Assembly (NCBI RefSeq): GCF_903064525.1
Contig: NZ_LR797830.1
Span: 1,240,001-1,304,000 of the forward strand
Direction of reading: 5' to 3'
Origin: Methylacidimicrobium sp. AP8
GTDB taxonomy: Bacteria; Verrucomicrobiota; Verrucomicrobiia; Methylacidiphilales; Methylacidiphilaceae
Length of the DNA stretch: 64,000 nucleotides
The position numbers and the translations under genes are program-made. Below, piece after piece: positions 17,462-27,050 of the stretch. The number at the start of each line of letters is the position of its first letter. The stretch's first letter is position 1. Below the pieces are notes generated by a model. The model searched no databases. It saw only the letters and a program-made list of their open reading frames with translations, and was not told where the DNA came from.

Positions 17462-20400
17462 ATGGAACGGAAAGAACTTCTGCCAGCGCAGGTGGACGTG
17501 CGGCGCGAGCGGATCCTCGCCGCTTGGGCTGCCGACGACGAGCGGTGCCGGGAAGAGCTGCTGGCGCGGCTGCCCGAGCGGGAAAGCCTGGATCGGCGTA
17601 TCGAAGAGAAGACGCGCTGGCTCCAGGAGCGTATGCATGCGACGGAGCGGCCGCGCTGGGTCGACCGGATCCTGGCTCGCTATCCTCTCTCGCAAAAGGA
17701 AGGACGCCTGCTTCTGGAGCTTGCCGAAGCCCTGCCGCGGATCCCCGACGAGCGGACGGCGGATGCCCTGCTCGCCGAGAAGCTGACCGAAGGAGAGTGG
17801 CGCTCGGGCGGAGACCGGCCGGGAGACCGCATCGGGAGGCTAGCATCCTGGGGGTTGACGGGTCTGCGGGCCCTTATCCGCTGGGAGAGCCGCGGCTCCC
17901 TTCCCGGCTGGCTCCGCCCTCTCTTGCAGAGGGCCGCCCGCAAATCGGTCCGCAAGGTCGTGGAGGCGATCATCGGGCGCTTCATTCTGGCGGAAGATCC
18001 GCGGGCGGGAGCCTCCCGGGCCGCGCTCCTCGGCTCCCGGGGCTATCGGTTTTGCTGGGATATGCTCGGCGAGGCCGCGCGGTCGCGGCGGGTCGCCGAA
18101 GAGGTGCTCGGCCGCTACCGGCAGGCGATCGCCGTGTTCGGCCGGAGGGGAGGCGGAGAAGAGGAGGCGCCCGAGCTCTCCCTCAAGCTCTCGGCCCTGC
18201 ATCCGCGGTGGGAGCCGCTGCAGGAGGAACGGATCCGCGAGGAGCTTTATCCCGTCGTCCGGGAGCTTTACCGGGAGGCGCGGCAGGCGGGCATCCGGCT
18301 CGTCTTCGACGCGGAGGAGACCGCTCGCTTTTGGCCCCTTATCAACCTATTTCTGCGGCTGCTGGCGGAGCCGGAGGCCGGGGACGGGATCGGCTTGGGA
18401 ATCGTCATTCAGGCCTACCAGAAGCATGCCTGGGCCGCTGTCGATCTTTTGCTCGAAGCCGCGGCGGAAGCGGGGAAGCGGATCGCGCTCCGGCTGGTCA
18501 AAGGAGCCTATTGGGATGCGGAGATCCGGAGGGCCCAGGCCCTGGGGCTCCCCCGCTACCCCGTGTTCACGCGGAAGGCGCTGACCGATCTCTCCTACTT
18601 GGCGTGCGCCGAGCGGTTGCTGGAAGGCTCCGACCGGGTCTTTCCTCAGTTCGCCACTCATAACCCCGCGACGGCCGCGGCCATCCTCTGCCTGACCGAA
18701 GGGCGATCGAGCGGCTGGGAGTTTCAACGCCTCTACGGGGTGGCCGACTCCCTCTCTTGGGCGCTCCGCGAGGCGGCCTTTCCGGTCCGCCTCTACATTC
18801 CGTTCGGAGCCCGGGCGGAGCTCTTCGGCTACCTGGCCCGGAGGCTTCTGGAAAACGGGGTCGGCCAAGCGGGCTTCCTTTCGGCCGGGAGATCGGAGTT
18901 CCGTCCCTTTTCGGTGAGCGGGGCCGCACGGCTGGCGCCGGCACGCCACCCCCGGATTCCGAGCCCGCCGGATCTCTCCTTGCCGGCCTGGAAGCGGTCC
19001 GAGGGAATCGACTGGGCGAATCCGGAGGCCGTCCGGACCCTGCTGCGCCAGATCGAGGCGACGGCGGGTCCCGGACGGGCCGAGCCGCTGGTGGCCGGAA
19101 GGCCTGCCGGCGGGAAGGAAAAGCCGGTCCTCTCCCCGGCTGACCCGGCGCGACGGGTGGGCACCGTTGCCTGGGCAGCGGATGCGCAGATCGAGGAGGC
19201 GCTCCGGATCGGCTCCGAGCAGGCTCCGCGCTGGGAGCGCGTCCCGGCCGGAGAGCGGGCCAAGGCCCTGGAGGCGCTCGCCGACCGTCTCTGGCGGGAG
19301 CGCGGGAGGCTCCTCTTCCTCCTGCGCGAGGAGGCGGGAAAGACCATTCCGGATGCGTTTGCGGAGCTGCGGGAGGCGATCGACTTCTGCCGCTACTACG
19401 CCGCGGAGGGCAGGCGGCTCTTCGGGGCCCCGCGGAGGCTCGGCGGACCTGCCGGGGAGCGCAACGAGATTTCCTGGCGGGGACGCGGGCTCTTCGCCTG
19501 CATCAGCCCGTGGAATTTTCCCCTATCGATCTTCCTAGGACAGGTGGCGGCCGCCTTGGCGGCGGGAAACGCGGTCGTTGCCAAGCCGGCCGAGCAGACG
19601 CCGCTCGTCGCGGCCGAGGCGGTCCGGCTGGCCCTCGCCTCGGGCATCCCTCCGGAGGTCCTCCACTTCCTGCCCGGCGACGGGCGGGTGGGCGAAGCGC
19701 TCGTCCGGGATCGGCGCATCGCCGGAGTCGCCTTCACCGGATCGGGCGAGACCGCCGCCCGGATCGCCCGGGTCCTCGCGGATCGGGGAGGAGCATTGAC
19801 CCCACTGATCGCCGAGACCGGAGGAATCAATGCGATGGTAGTCGACGCCACGGCGGCGCCGGAGCAGGCCGTCGACGACATTTTGGCTTCCGCCTTCGGG
19901 AGCGCCGGCCAGCGCTGCTCCTCCCTCCGCCTGCTGCTGGTACAGGAGGAGGCGGCTCCCCGCCTGCTCGATCTGCTCGGTGGCGCGGTCGAGGAGTTGG
20001 TGGTCGGGGATCCGCGGAACCTCTCGACCGACGTCGGGCCGCTGATCGACCGGACCGCTTTGCTCGACCTGCAAAAGGAGGCTTGGCGGCTCACGCGGGC
20101 CGGCAAGCTGTTGGCCGAGGCTCCCCTGGCCCCGACCGCGCCTTCCGGAGGCCACTATTTCTGTCCTCGGGTCGTCGAGATCCCTTCCCTTTCCTTGATC
20201 GATCGGGAGATTTTCGGCCCCCTCCTTCCGGTAGCACGCTTTCGCATCGAGGAGTGGGATCGGGTCTACGACGAGATCCACCAAAAGGGGTTCGGCTTGA
20301 CCATGGGGCTCGAAACCCGCCTCCGGGGGCGGATCCGCTCGGTTCGGGAGAGAGCGCGGGTCGGCAACCTCTACGTCAACCGCCCGATGATCGGAGCCGC

Positions 20401-20587
20401 GGTCGCCTTCCAGCCCTTTGGAGGAGAAGGTCGTTCCGGAACCGGGCCGAAATCCGGAGGATCCCGCTACCTCGAGGCGTTCGGGGCCGAGCGGGTCTTT
20501 TCGGAAAATGTCGCGGTGACCGGCGATCCCGATCTTTTCCTCCTAGCCGAAGAGGAAGAGCCTTCCCGGGTGGACTCTTCCCCCTAG
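17462..20587 (+). CDS. putA: Bifunctional proline dehydrogenase / glutamate semialdehyde dehydrogenase
   Basis: About 1041 residues from ATG 17462. The FAD-dependent proline dehydrogenase barrel covers roughly residues 170-480, with LSALHPRW and LRLVKGAYWD. The aldehyde dehydrogenase domain covers about 520-1000, with SPWNFPLSIFLGQ, FTGSGETA, AETGGINAM and the catalytic Cys at about 819 in GQRCSS. Together they oxidise proline to glutamate with substrate channelling. The N-terminal ribbon-helix-helix DNA-binding domain of enterobacterial PutA is absent, so it is enzymatic only. Confidence 0.95.
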   Translation: MERKELLPAQVDVRRERILAAWAADDERCREELLARLPERESLDRRIEEKTRWLQERMHATERPRWVDRILARYPLSQKEGRLLLELAEALPRIPDERTADALLAEKLTEGEWRSGGDRPGDRIGRLASWGLTGLRALIRWESRGSLPGWLRPLLQRAARKSVRKVVEAIIGRFILAEDPRAGASRAALLGSRGYRFCWDMLGEAARSRRVAEEVLGRYRQAIAVFGRRGGGEEEAPELSLKLSALHPRWEPLQEERIREELYPVVRELYREARQAGIRLVFDAEETARFWPLINLFLRLLAEPEAGDGIGLGIVIQAYQKHAWAAVDLLLEAAAEAGKRIALRLVKGAYWDAEIRRAQALGLPRYPVFTRKALTDLSYLACAERLLEGSDRVFPQFATHNPATAAAILCLTEGRSSGWEFQRLYGVADSLSWALREAAFPVRLYIPFGARAELFGYLARRLLENGVGQAGFLSAGRSEFRPFSVSGAARLAPARHPRIPSPPDLSLPAWKRSEGIDWANPEAVRTLLRQIEATAGPGRAEPLVAGRPAGGKEKPVLSPADPARRVGTVAWAADAQIEEALRIGSEQAPRWERVPAGERAKALEALADRLWRERGRLLFLLREEAGKTIPDAFAELREAIDFCRYYAAEGRRLFGAPRRLGGPAGERNEISWRGRGLFACISPWNFPLSIFLGQVAAALAAGNAVVAKPAEQTPLVAAEAVRLALASGIPPEVLHFLPGDGRVGEALVRDRRIAGVAFTGSGETAARIARVLADRGGALTPLIAETGGINAMVVDATAAPEQAVDDILASAFGSAGQRCSSLRLLLVQEEAAPRLLDLLGGAVEELVVGDPRNLSTDVGPLIDRTALLDLQKEAWRLTRAGKLLAEAPLAPTAPSGGHYFCPRVVEIPSLSLIDREIFGPLLPVARFRIEEWDRVYDEIHQKGFGLTMGLETRLRGRIRSVRERARVGNLYVNRPMIGAAVAFQPFGGEGRSGTGPKSGGSRYLEAFGAERVFSENVAVTGDPDLFLLAEEEEPSRVDSSP

Positions 20588-20685
20588 CACAGGTTGCAAT
20601 TGTCGGGCAAAGATGCTCAAGTTTGGGCGCAGCGGACCGTCATGGAGAGTCGCGGCGTCGGAGCAGGGTGCGGGAAGGAGAGGCT

Positions 20686-21390
20686 TTGAGACGCGTGGTC
20701 GCCCGGCTCGATCAGGTATCCAAGTATTACGGCTCCGGGGAGAGCGCCACCTGCGCGCTCCGCTCGGTCAGCTTGGAGATCGAGGAAGGGGAGTTCGTGG
20801 CCCTGGTGGGTCCGAGCGGCTGCGGCAAGAGCTCGCTGCTCCACCTCCTTGCGGGAATCGACCGGCCGACCCAAGGAAGCGTGGTCGTCTTCGGCCAATC
20901 CTTGGCGGAGCTCGAGGACCGGAAGCTGACCGAGATGCGCTTGGGGAAGATCGGTATCGTCTTCCAGTTTTTCAACCTGCTGCCGACCCTGACCGCCGTG
21001 GAGAACGTCGAGCTGCCGGGTCTGCTGCGCGGGATCGATCCCAAGGAAGCGCGGCGGAGAGCCATAGCCTTGCTGGAAGAGGTAGGGCTCGGCCACAGGA
21101 GCGGCCACCGCCCGGAGCAGATGTCCGGGGGGGAGATGCAGCGGGTCGCGGTCGCCCGGGCCCTGCTGCTGGAACCCGGAATGGTGCTGGCCGATGAGCC
21201 GACCGGGAACCTCGATTCCGAGGCGAGCCGAGTCGTCATCGATCTCTTTCGCGACCTGGGGAAGCGGCACGGAGCGACACTGGTGCTCGCCACGCACAGC
21301 CCGGAGGTGGCTGCCGCCAGCTCTCGCATCATCCGGATGCGGGATGGCCGGGTTCTTGAGGAGGCGCCCGGAAAGTCCTGGGATTCCTAG
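20686..21390 (+). CDS. ABC transporter ATP-binding protein (LolD/MacB-like)
   Basis: A 234-residue ATPase. Walker A is GPSGCGKSS, the Q-loop lies in VFQFFNLLPTLTAVENV, the signature is MSGGEMQRVAVARAL, and Walker B is VLADEPTGNLD followed by the H-switch ATHS. The FNLLPTLTAVENV segment marks the LolD/MacB/FtsE class. The start is a TTG at 20686 with a good GGAG site; no ATG is available. It is first in an operon with the FtsX-type permease and the AttH-like exported protein. Confidence 0.92.
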   Translation: MRRVVARLDQVSKYYGSGESATCALRSVSLEIEEGEFVALVGPSGCGKSSLLHLLAGIDRPTQGSVVVFGQSLAELEDRKLTEMRLGKIGIVFQFFNLLPTLTAVENVELPGLLRGIDPKEARRRAIALLEEVGLGHRSGHRPEQMSGGEMQRVAVARALLLEPGMVLADEPTGNLDSEASRVVIDLFRDLGKRHGATLVLATHSPEVAAASSRIIRMRDGRVLEEAPGKSWDS

Positions 21391-21402
21391 CCTTTCCCCT
21401 TC

Positions 21403-23949
21403 ATGCTCGCCCTTTTTCTTCGACACTGCGGACGCCAGCTCCTGCGCCACCCGGCGATGTCCGCCGTCATGGTTCTGTCGGTGGCCCTGGGCGTCGCCCT
21501 TTTCGTCGGCGTCCTGATCCTCAACCGGAGCGCCTTGGCTGCGTTCCGGGCCTCGGTCGACGCGACGGCCGGCAAGGCCAACCTCGAGGTGTCGGGCGAT
21601 GGGGTGCCGATGGACGAGGAACTCCTTCGGACGGTCCGGAGCACGCCGGGAATCGCGGCGGCCACCCCGCTGGTCGAGCAGGTCTGCCTGATCGCCGATC
21701 ATCCGGGGGAGTATCTGCAGCTCGAAGGGATCGACCTCTTTTCCAACGTCCGGTTCCGGGCCTTCACCCTCGAGGCGGGCGAAAGCCCCGAAAGCAACCT
21801 GCTCGAGTTCTTCCAGGATTCCCGAGCGATCGCGCTCACCGCCACGCTCGCCCGCAAGCTGGGCCTGCGGCTCGGGGACCGGATCACCGTCCGGACGGAG
21901 ACCGGCCCGGTCGACTTCGTGCTCCGCTACCTAGTCGAGTTTCACGGAAAGGCGGTGGGTGCCGACGAGCATCTGGCCTTCCTCGACATCGCCGGCGCCC
22001 AAGAGAGCTTCGGCAGGATCGGAAAACTTTCCCGGATCAGCTGCCTGCTCGAGGAGGGAGCGGACTCCGGCGCGGTCGTCTCCTCTCTCCGGAGGCGGCT
22101 GCCCCCGTCGGTGATCGTCCAGACCCCGGAGGGGAGGAGTCGGCGGGTGGAAAAGATGCTCGGAGCCTTCGAGCTCAACCTGACCGCCCTTTCCCTCGTG
22201 TCCCTCTTCGTCGCGATGTACATGATCTACAATGCGGTGCAGGCTTCGGTCGTCCGGCGCCGGGGGGAGATCGGGCTTTTGCGCAGCCTGGGGCTCCAGC
22301 GGTCGGGCGTCCAGGCGCTCTTCCTGGGAGAGGCTCTGGTGGTCGGAGGCATCGGCGTCCTCCTCGGGCTGCCGCTCGGCCTGCTGCTGGCGCGAAGCCT
22401 CCTGGGGGTGATTTCCGAAAGCGTCACGGCGATCTACGCCCTCCTCCACATCGAGCGGATCTCGGTTTCCCCCGAGGCGATCGGCATCGCCGCGGGCTCC
22501 GGGCTCGTCGCAGTGGCGGCGGCGGCCTGGTTTCCGGCCCGAGAGGCATCGTGGATCGCTCCGGTGGAAGCCTTCTCGCTGGGGACCCTGGCGGACCGCA
22601 GCCGCCGGGCCAGTCCCCGGTGGGCCGGCGCCGCACTCCTCTGCTGGGGACTTGCCGCCGGTCTCGCCTGGCTAGCCCTCCACACCGGGCCGGCGCCGCT
22701 GGGCTTCGGCTCGGCCCTTTTCGCCCTCCTCGGGTTCACGCTGCTCGTCCCCCTGGTCTGCCGGTGGATCGCCGACGCTTTCCGCTTCCGCTCGGCCTTG
22801 CCGCGGCTGGCGATGGCCCACTTCGGGCGCTCGCTCCATCATAACGGCATCACCGTCGCCGCTCTGCTGGCCGCGCTGGCGATGTACGTGAGCGTGACTG
22901 TGATGATCTACAGCTTCCGGAAGACGGTCGACGATTGGCTGCGGCGGACCGTGACGGCCGATCTCTTCGTCGCTCCGGCCGTTAACGTCCGCGCCGGGAC
23001 CCAACAGTCCCTCCCCCCGGCGGTCGAGGAGGCGGTCGCTTCCCTCCCCTCGGTCGCCGCCTATGAGCGCTACCGGGAGCAGCGGATCGTGTTTCGGGGG
23101 GAGACGGTCAAGTGCGCCGCTCTCCGTTTTCCGGTTGCCGCGCAATTCAGCGGTCTTTCGCTGCGCAGGGGAGACGCGCGGCGGATCTTGCGCGAATCGG
23201 CGGGATCGGACCGGATCGTCGTCAACGAGAGCTTCGCTAAGCGGTTTCACGCCCGGGAAGGCGATCGGATCGAGATCCCGACGCCCCGGGGCGTCCGACC
23301 CTTCACGATCGCCGGGGTCTTCTACGACTACACGACCGAGTTCGGACTCTTCCTCATCGACTGGGAAGCCTATCGGCGCTATTGGGACGAGGACCGCTGC
23401 CAGACCCTGGGGCTCTATCTCCGGCCGGGAGCCGATCCGGACGGAGTGCGCCGACGGCTCCAACAGCGGATTGCGCCGATCGGGGATTGGATCGTCTACT
23501 CGAACCGGGAGGTGCGCAAGGAAGTCTTCCGCGTCTTCGACCAGACCTTCACGGTGACCGAGCTGCTCAAGGGGATCACCCTGATCGTCTGCGTGAGCGG
23601 CATCTTTCTCAACTTCGTGATCCTGAGCGTCGAACGCCGCCGGGAGATCGGGGTCTTGCGCTCGATCGGAGTCGGGCGTTCCGGAGTCGAGGCGATGCTG
23701 GTCGGGGAAGCGGCCCTTCTCGGCGCCATCGCCTCCGCGCTCGGCCTGGTGGCCGGAACCGGACTCTCCCTCGTGCTCACCTACGTGATCAATCCCGCCT
23801 TCTTCGGATGGACCGTCCGGTGGACGATGCCCTGGAGCCTTCTCTGGGAGCTCCCTCCCGCCGTGATCGCGGCCGCCGCCCTTTCGGCCTATTGGCCGGC
23901 GCGGACGTGCGCCCGCCTTCCCGTCGCCGAAGCGATGCGGATGGAGTAA
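21403..23949 (+). CDS. ABC transporter permease with two FtsX domains
   Basis: An 848-residue inner-membrane protein. An N-terminal helix at about 18-38 is followed by a large periplasmic MacB-PCD-like domain. A first FtsX domain spans about residues 265-395 (MYMIYNAVQASVVRRRGEIG). A central membrane region follows, then a second periplasmic domain and a C-terminal FtsX domain containing ERRREIGVLRSIG. It starts 12 bases after the ATPase gene. Such duplicated permeases move lipids or lipoproteins rather than small solutes. Confidence 0.92.
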   Translation: MLALFLRHCGRQLLRHPAMSAVMVLSVALGVALFVGVLILNRSALAAFRASVDATAGKANLEVSGDGVPMDEELLRTVRSTPGIAAATPLVEQVCLIADHPGEYLQLEGIDLFSNVRFRAFTLEAGESPESNLLEFFQDSRAIALTATLARKLGLRLGDRITVRTETGPVDFVLRYLVEFHGKAVGADEHLAFLDIAGAQESFGRIGKLSRISCLLEEGADSGAVVSSLRRRLPPSVIVQTPEGRSRRVEKMLGAFELNLTALSLVSLFVAMYMIYNAVQASVVRRRGEIGLLRSLGLQRSGVQALFLGEALVVGGIGVLLGLPLGLLLARSLLGVISESVTAIYALLHIERISVSPEAIGIAAGSGLVAVAAAAWFPAREASWIAPVEAFSLGTLADRSRRASPRWAGAALLCWGLAAGLAWLALHTGPAPLGFGSALFALLGFTLLVPLVCRWIADAFRFRSALPRLAMAHFGRSLHHNGITVAALLAALAMYVSVTVMIYSFRKTVDDWLRRTVTADLFVAPAVNVRAGTQQSLPPAVEEAVASLPSVAAYERYREQRIVFRGETVKCAALRFPVAAQFSGLSLRRGDARRILRESAGSDRIVVNESFAKRFHAREGDRIEIPTPRGVRPFTIAGVFYDYTTEFGLFLIDWEAYRRYWDEDRCQTLGLYLRPGADPDGVRRRLQQRIAPIGDWIVYSNREVRKEVFRVFDQTFTVTELLKGITLIVCVSGIFLNFVILSVERRREIGVLRSIGVGRSGVEAMLVGEAALLGAIASALGLVAGTGLSLVLTYVINPAFFGWTVRWTMPWSLLWELPPAVIAAAALSAYWPARTCARLPVAEAMRME

Positions 23950-23961
23950 ACTTTGCCACTC

Positions 23962-25068
23962 ATGCGCGCCCGCCTTGCTGCCACCGCTCTCCTCCTGTTG
24001 GCGATCCTCGGCGGGGAAAGATCCGCGGCGGCTTCGGCTGAGAGCTGGCGCTTTGCGGAGAGCCCGTGGAGCTGGAGCTTCCCCCGCGATCACGGCAACC
24101 ATCCCGATTTCCAGATCGAATGGTGGTACCTGACCGGCAACCTCTCCTCCCCGTCCGGATCGCCCTACGGATTCGAGATCACCCTCTTTCGGCGCGGCCT
24201 CTTTCACACCCCCCCGCAGCGGGAGAGCCGATGGAAAATGCGCGATGTCTTTTTCGGCCATTTTGCGATCAGCGATATTCGAGCCAAGGAGTTCTTCTTT
24301 GCGGAGCGCGCCGACCGGGGAGCGCTGGGAGAAGCGGGAAGCGCCGAGAAAACGATGGAGGTCTGGGTCGGAGACTGGCGGATCGAGGCGCAGCCGGACG
24401 GCTCCCTCCGGGCGCAGGCGGCGGAGAAAGGGAGGAAGCTCGCCCTCAGCCTCCACCCGTGCAAGCCGCCGGTGCTCCACGGGGAGGCGGGCTTGAGCCG
24501 CAAGGCCGACGAGCCGGGTGCGGCGTCCTACTACTACTCCTTCACGCGGCTGCAGACCGAGGGGTTGCTGACGGAGCCAAAGAAGTCGATCCCTCTCCGC
24601 GGCACGAGCTGGTTCGATCACGAATTCAGCTCGAGCACGCTGGGCAAGGACCAAGTCGGTTGGGACTGGTTTGCCCTCCAGCTCGATTCGGGCGAGGAGC
24701 TGATGCTCTACGGCCTCCGCAAGAAGGACGGCTCGGTCGACCGGACCGCCGGCGGGAGCTGGGTCGCGCCGGACGGGACTCGGAAGGGGCTCCGCTACGG
24801 AGAGTTCACGTTCGAGCGGCTCGGGGCCTGGAAGAGCCCGCATACGGGGGCGCGCTACCCGGCGGGCTGGCGGATCCGGATCCCTTCCTTGGAACTGGAT
24901 GTGGAGGTCGCCCCCCGGATGGCCGATCAGGAGCTCCACCTCCATGCACTCGGCGAGATCGCTTACTGGGAGGGGGCGGTCCGGGTTTCCGGCACCCGCC
25001 AAGGAAGCCCGATCCACGGCGTCGGCTACGTGGAGCTCACGGGCTACGCGGGAGATCCTTTGCGTTAG
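23962..25068 (+). CDS. AttH-like lipocalin-fold exported protein
   Basis: About 368 residues from ATG 23962; a TTG three codons earlier is also possible. A signal peptide (LAATALLLLAILGG) is followed by the paired lipocalin-like domains of the CrtC/AttH family: FQIEWWYLTGNL, FEITLFRRG, TSWFDHEFSSS and WDWFALQLDSG. The WYLTG and WFDHEF motifs are characteristic. It is the third gene of an ABC operon with the gene content of AttEFGH of Agrobacterium-type bacteria, so it probably hands a hydrophobic ligand to or from the transporter. Confidence 0.88.
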   Translation: MRARLAATALLLLAILGGERSAAASAESWRFAESPWSWSFPRDHGNHPDFQIEWWYLTGNLSSPSGSPYGFEITLFRRGLFHTPPQRESRWKMRDVFFGHFAISDIRAKEFFFAERADRGALGEAGSAEKTMEVWVGDWRIEAQPDGSLRAQAAEKGRKLALSLHPCKPPVLHGEAGLSRKADEPGAASYYYSFTRLQTEGLLTEPKKSIPLRGTSWFDHEFSSSTLGKDQVGWDWFALQLDSGEELMLYGLRKKDGSVDRTAGGSWVAPDGTRKGLRYGEFTFERLGAWKSPHTGARYPAGWRIRIPSLELDVEVAPRMADQELHLHALGEIAYWEGAVRVSGTRQGSPIHGVGYVELTGYAGDPLR

Positions 25069-25140
25069 CGGCCATGCCCGGCGGCTTTCCGGGCGCGCGC
25101 GGCAGCGGACGGATTGGCTTTTGTTCCCCGGAGAAGCGGC

Positions 25141-27047
25141 CTACCGCTCCCGCCCGCGCGAAGTTGGTGGGCGCTCCCGGCAGAAGGAATAAACCGGGTT
25201 GACCGAGGGAGAAGGGCTCGGACTGCTCTTGGGCTTCTCTTCCCTCTCCGGCGGAAGCTCACCCTTGCGCCGCTTTTCCTCCATGATGGGATAGACGAAG
25301 CGGCAGAGGTCCTCCCGCATCTTCTGGAGCTCCGGAGTGTCCTTAACCCAAGGGTGGAGTCGGAAGCTTGCGACCATCTGCTGGATGGCGCGCTCCCTTG
25401 CTTCCTCGGGAGAGACCGGAGCCGGCTCTTGGGCGGCCTTTCCCTTGGCCCTCTGGTTCCCCCGATCGGGAGCGGCCATCCCGAAAGCGGGGCCCACCCG
25501 GCCCGGCTCCGAGGTCTGCGGCAGCTTCGGAGCGACCCTTGCGCCCGGAACGGAAGCCGAATCCGCTATGGCTTCCTCCTCCTCGGCAAGCGCCCGCGAT
25601 GGTCGCGGCGCCCAGCGGCCGGGCGCCTCTCCGAAGAATCCTCTTGCGGACGGCTCCTCCGGTTTCCCGTTGTTCAAGGACTCGACCGAATGCCCCGAAT
25701 CCGGAGACTTCCCGATCTCCCGCTCTTTGGCCGGGGACACCTCCTCTCCCCTTCCGGCTCCTTCCCTCCTCCCCGCAAGCCTCGATCCCCCGAATGCGGC
25801 CGCTTTCCTCGACGCCATCCTTGGCCATTGCAGACATCCGCTCGATCCCGGCCGCCTCCCGCTCGGTGAGGGCCGAAACGGCGAAGGCGCCCGCCATCCC
25901 CCATGGTCCGGCCGCCGATAGGGCCAAGTTGCCCGCGGCTCCCGCTCCCCGCCAGAGAGCCTGCCGCAGCCGGACGCCCGCTTCCTCTCCCTTCCCCGAG
26001 AGGGCGCACCGGAGCGCCTGGTAAGCGTCGTAGCCCGCCTCGGCAAAACCGGCGACGGCCCCGATCACCGGAAGCCGCTTGAACACCATCATCGCGGACG
26101 TGCGGAAAAGCGCCACCGCCGGTGTCAAGGCGTAGGCTGCCGAGCCCACCGCCCGGAGCCCGTCCCGCCCGGCTTCGGCAAGCTTCCCTCCCGGAACTCC
26201 CGCCCCGCCTCCTTCGCCTCCTGGAAGGCGGCCATCCCCGATTCGAGGGCACTTCCCCGGCCAAAGATCCCCGGAGGAGCGCCCCCGCCCTTCCCAGCAG
26301 GCTCTCCCGCTCCGGAAGAAGATGGCGCCAAGCCTCCCCCGTGAGACTCTTAAACTGCTCCGCGGTGCGAGATATGAGCTTGTTAAGCTCGCCGGGAGCC
26401 TTGCGACCCATCTCGCGCAGCTTGGGATACCTCGGGTTCTCCTTGGCCACCCCCGGCAACTCCCGGGCCTTGAGCCCCGTGGTGGCTAGCTCTGGGGCGG
26501 GATTCTTGGTTATGGCCTCCAAGGGACGGAGCTCCTCTTCGAGGCTTAGGATCCTGCCGTTGAACCGATCATAGAACGGCAGGGACTCCAGCTCCGCGGT
26601 CGGCACCCATATCTTTTGGCCCGGCTTGAGGATCTCCGTCACCGGGGCGTAGATCGCATCGTCGAAGGCGCTGTGCGCCCTGCCCGGAATTACGAGGAGG
26701 TTCCCGACATGGTTGATCTGCTCATGCTTCCACTCGCCCGCCAAGGAACCCGGCACCCGGTGATGGAGGCGGTAGAGGATCCCCTGAGGGTTGATGAGAC
26801 CCGGGCCGTATTCCTTTCCTTTGGATCGATGCCTGGCCAACCGCTCCACTTGCTCCAGGAGCCCCGCCTCCTCGAGCCGGTCCTTGTGGTAGTCCCGGAG
26901 CTCGGCCCAGAATTGCGGCGTCTGCTTGCGCTCGAGGAAGTGCTTGCGCCAGCTCACGGGCCTTCCCTCCGCGTTAGGTTCGACCCGGTTTGGATCCCGC
27001 CTTTCTAGTTCCTGCCACCGAAATCCGGTAAGCGGAGGAAGGTTCAT
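25141..27047 (-). pseudogene. HNH-like toxin candidate, multiply frameshifted
   Basis: A protein of about 635 residues is spread over three frames. Residues from ATG 27047 carry the leader NLPPLTGFRWQELERRD and then a His-rich nuclease-like segment (YRLHHRVPG, HEQINHVGNLL, GRAHSAFDD). Frame changes occur near 26250-26275, near 26181-26195, and near 25745-25830. The middle holds a hydrophobic glycine-rich segment (FKRLPVIGAVAGFAEAG), and the C-terminal part ends with HPWVKDTPELQKMRED. The gene starts 3 bases after the SUKH immunity gene. HNH/EndoVII assignment is by pattern only. The indels may be real decay or assembly error. Confidence 0.6.
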
Positions 27048-27050
27048 GGC

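Noticed and set aside
22672-25017. A 781-codon open frame on the minus strand
   Set aside because: It lies antisense to the clearly conserved permease and AttH-like genes and has no recognisable protein pattern. Long antisense frames are expected at this GC content.
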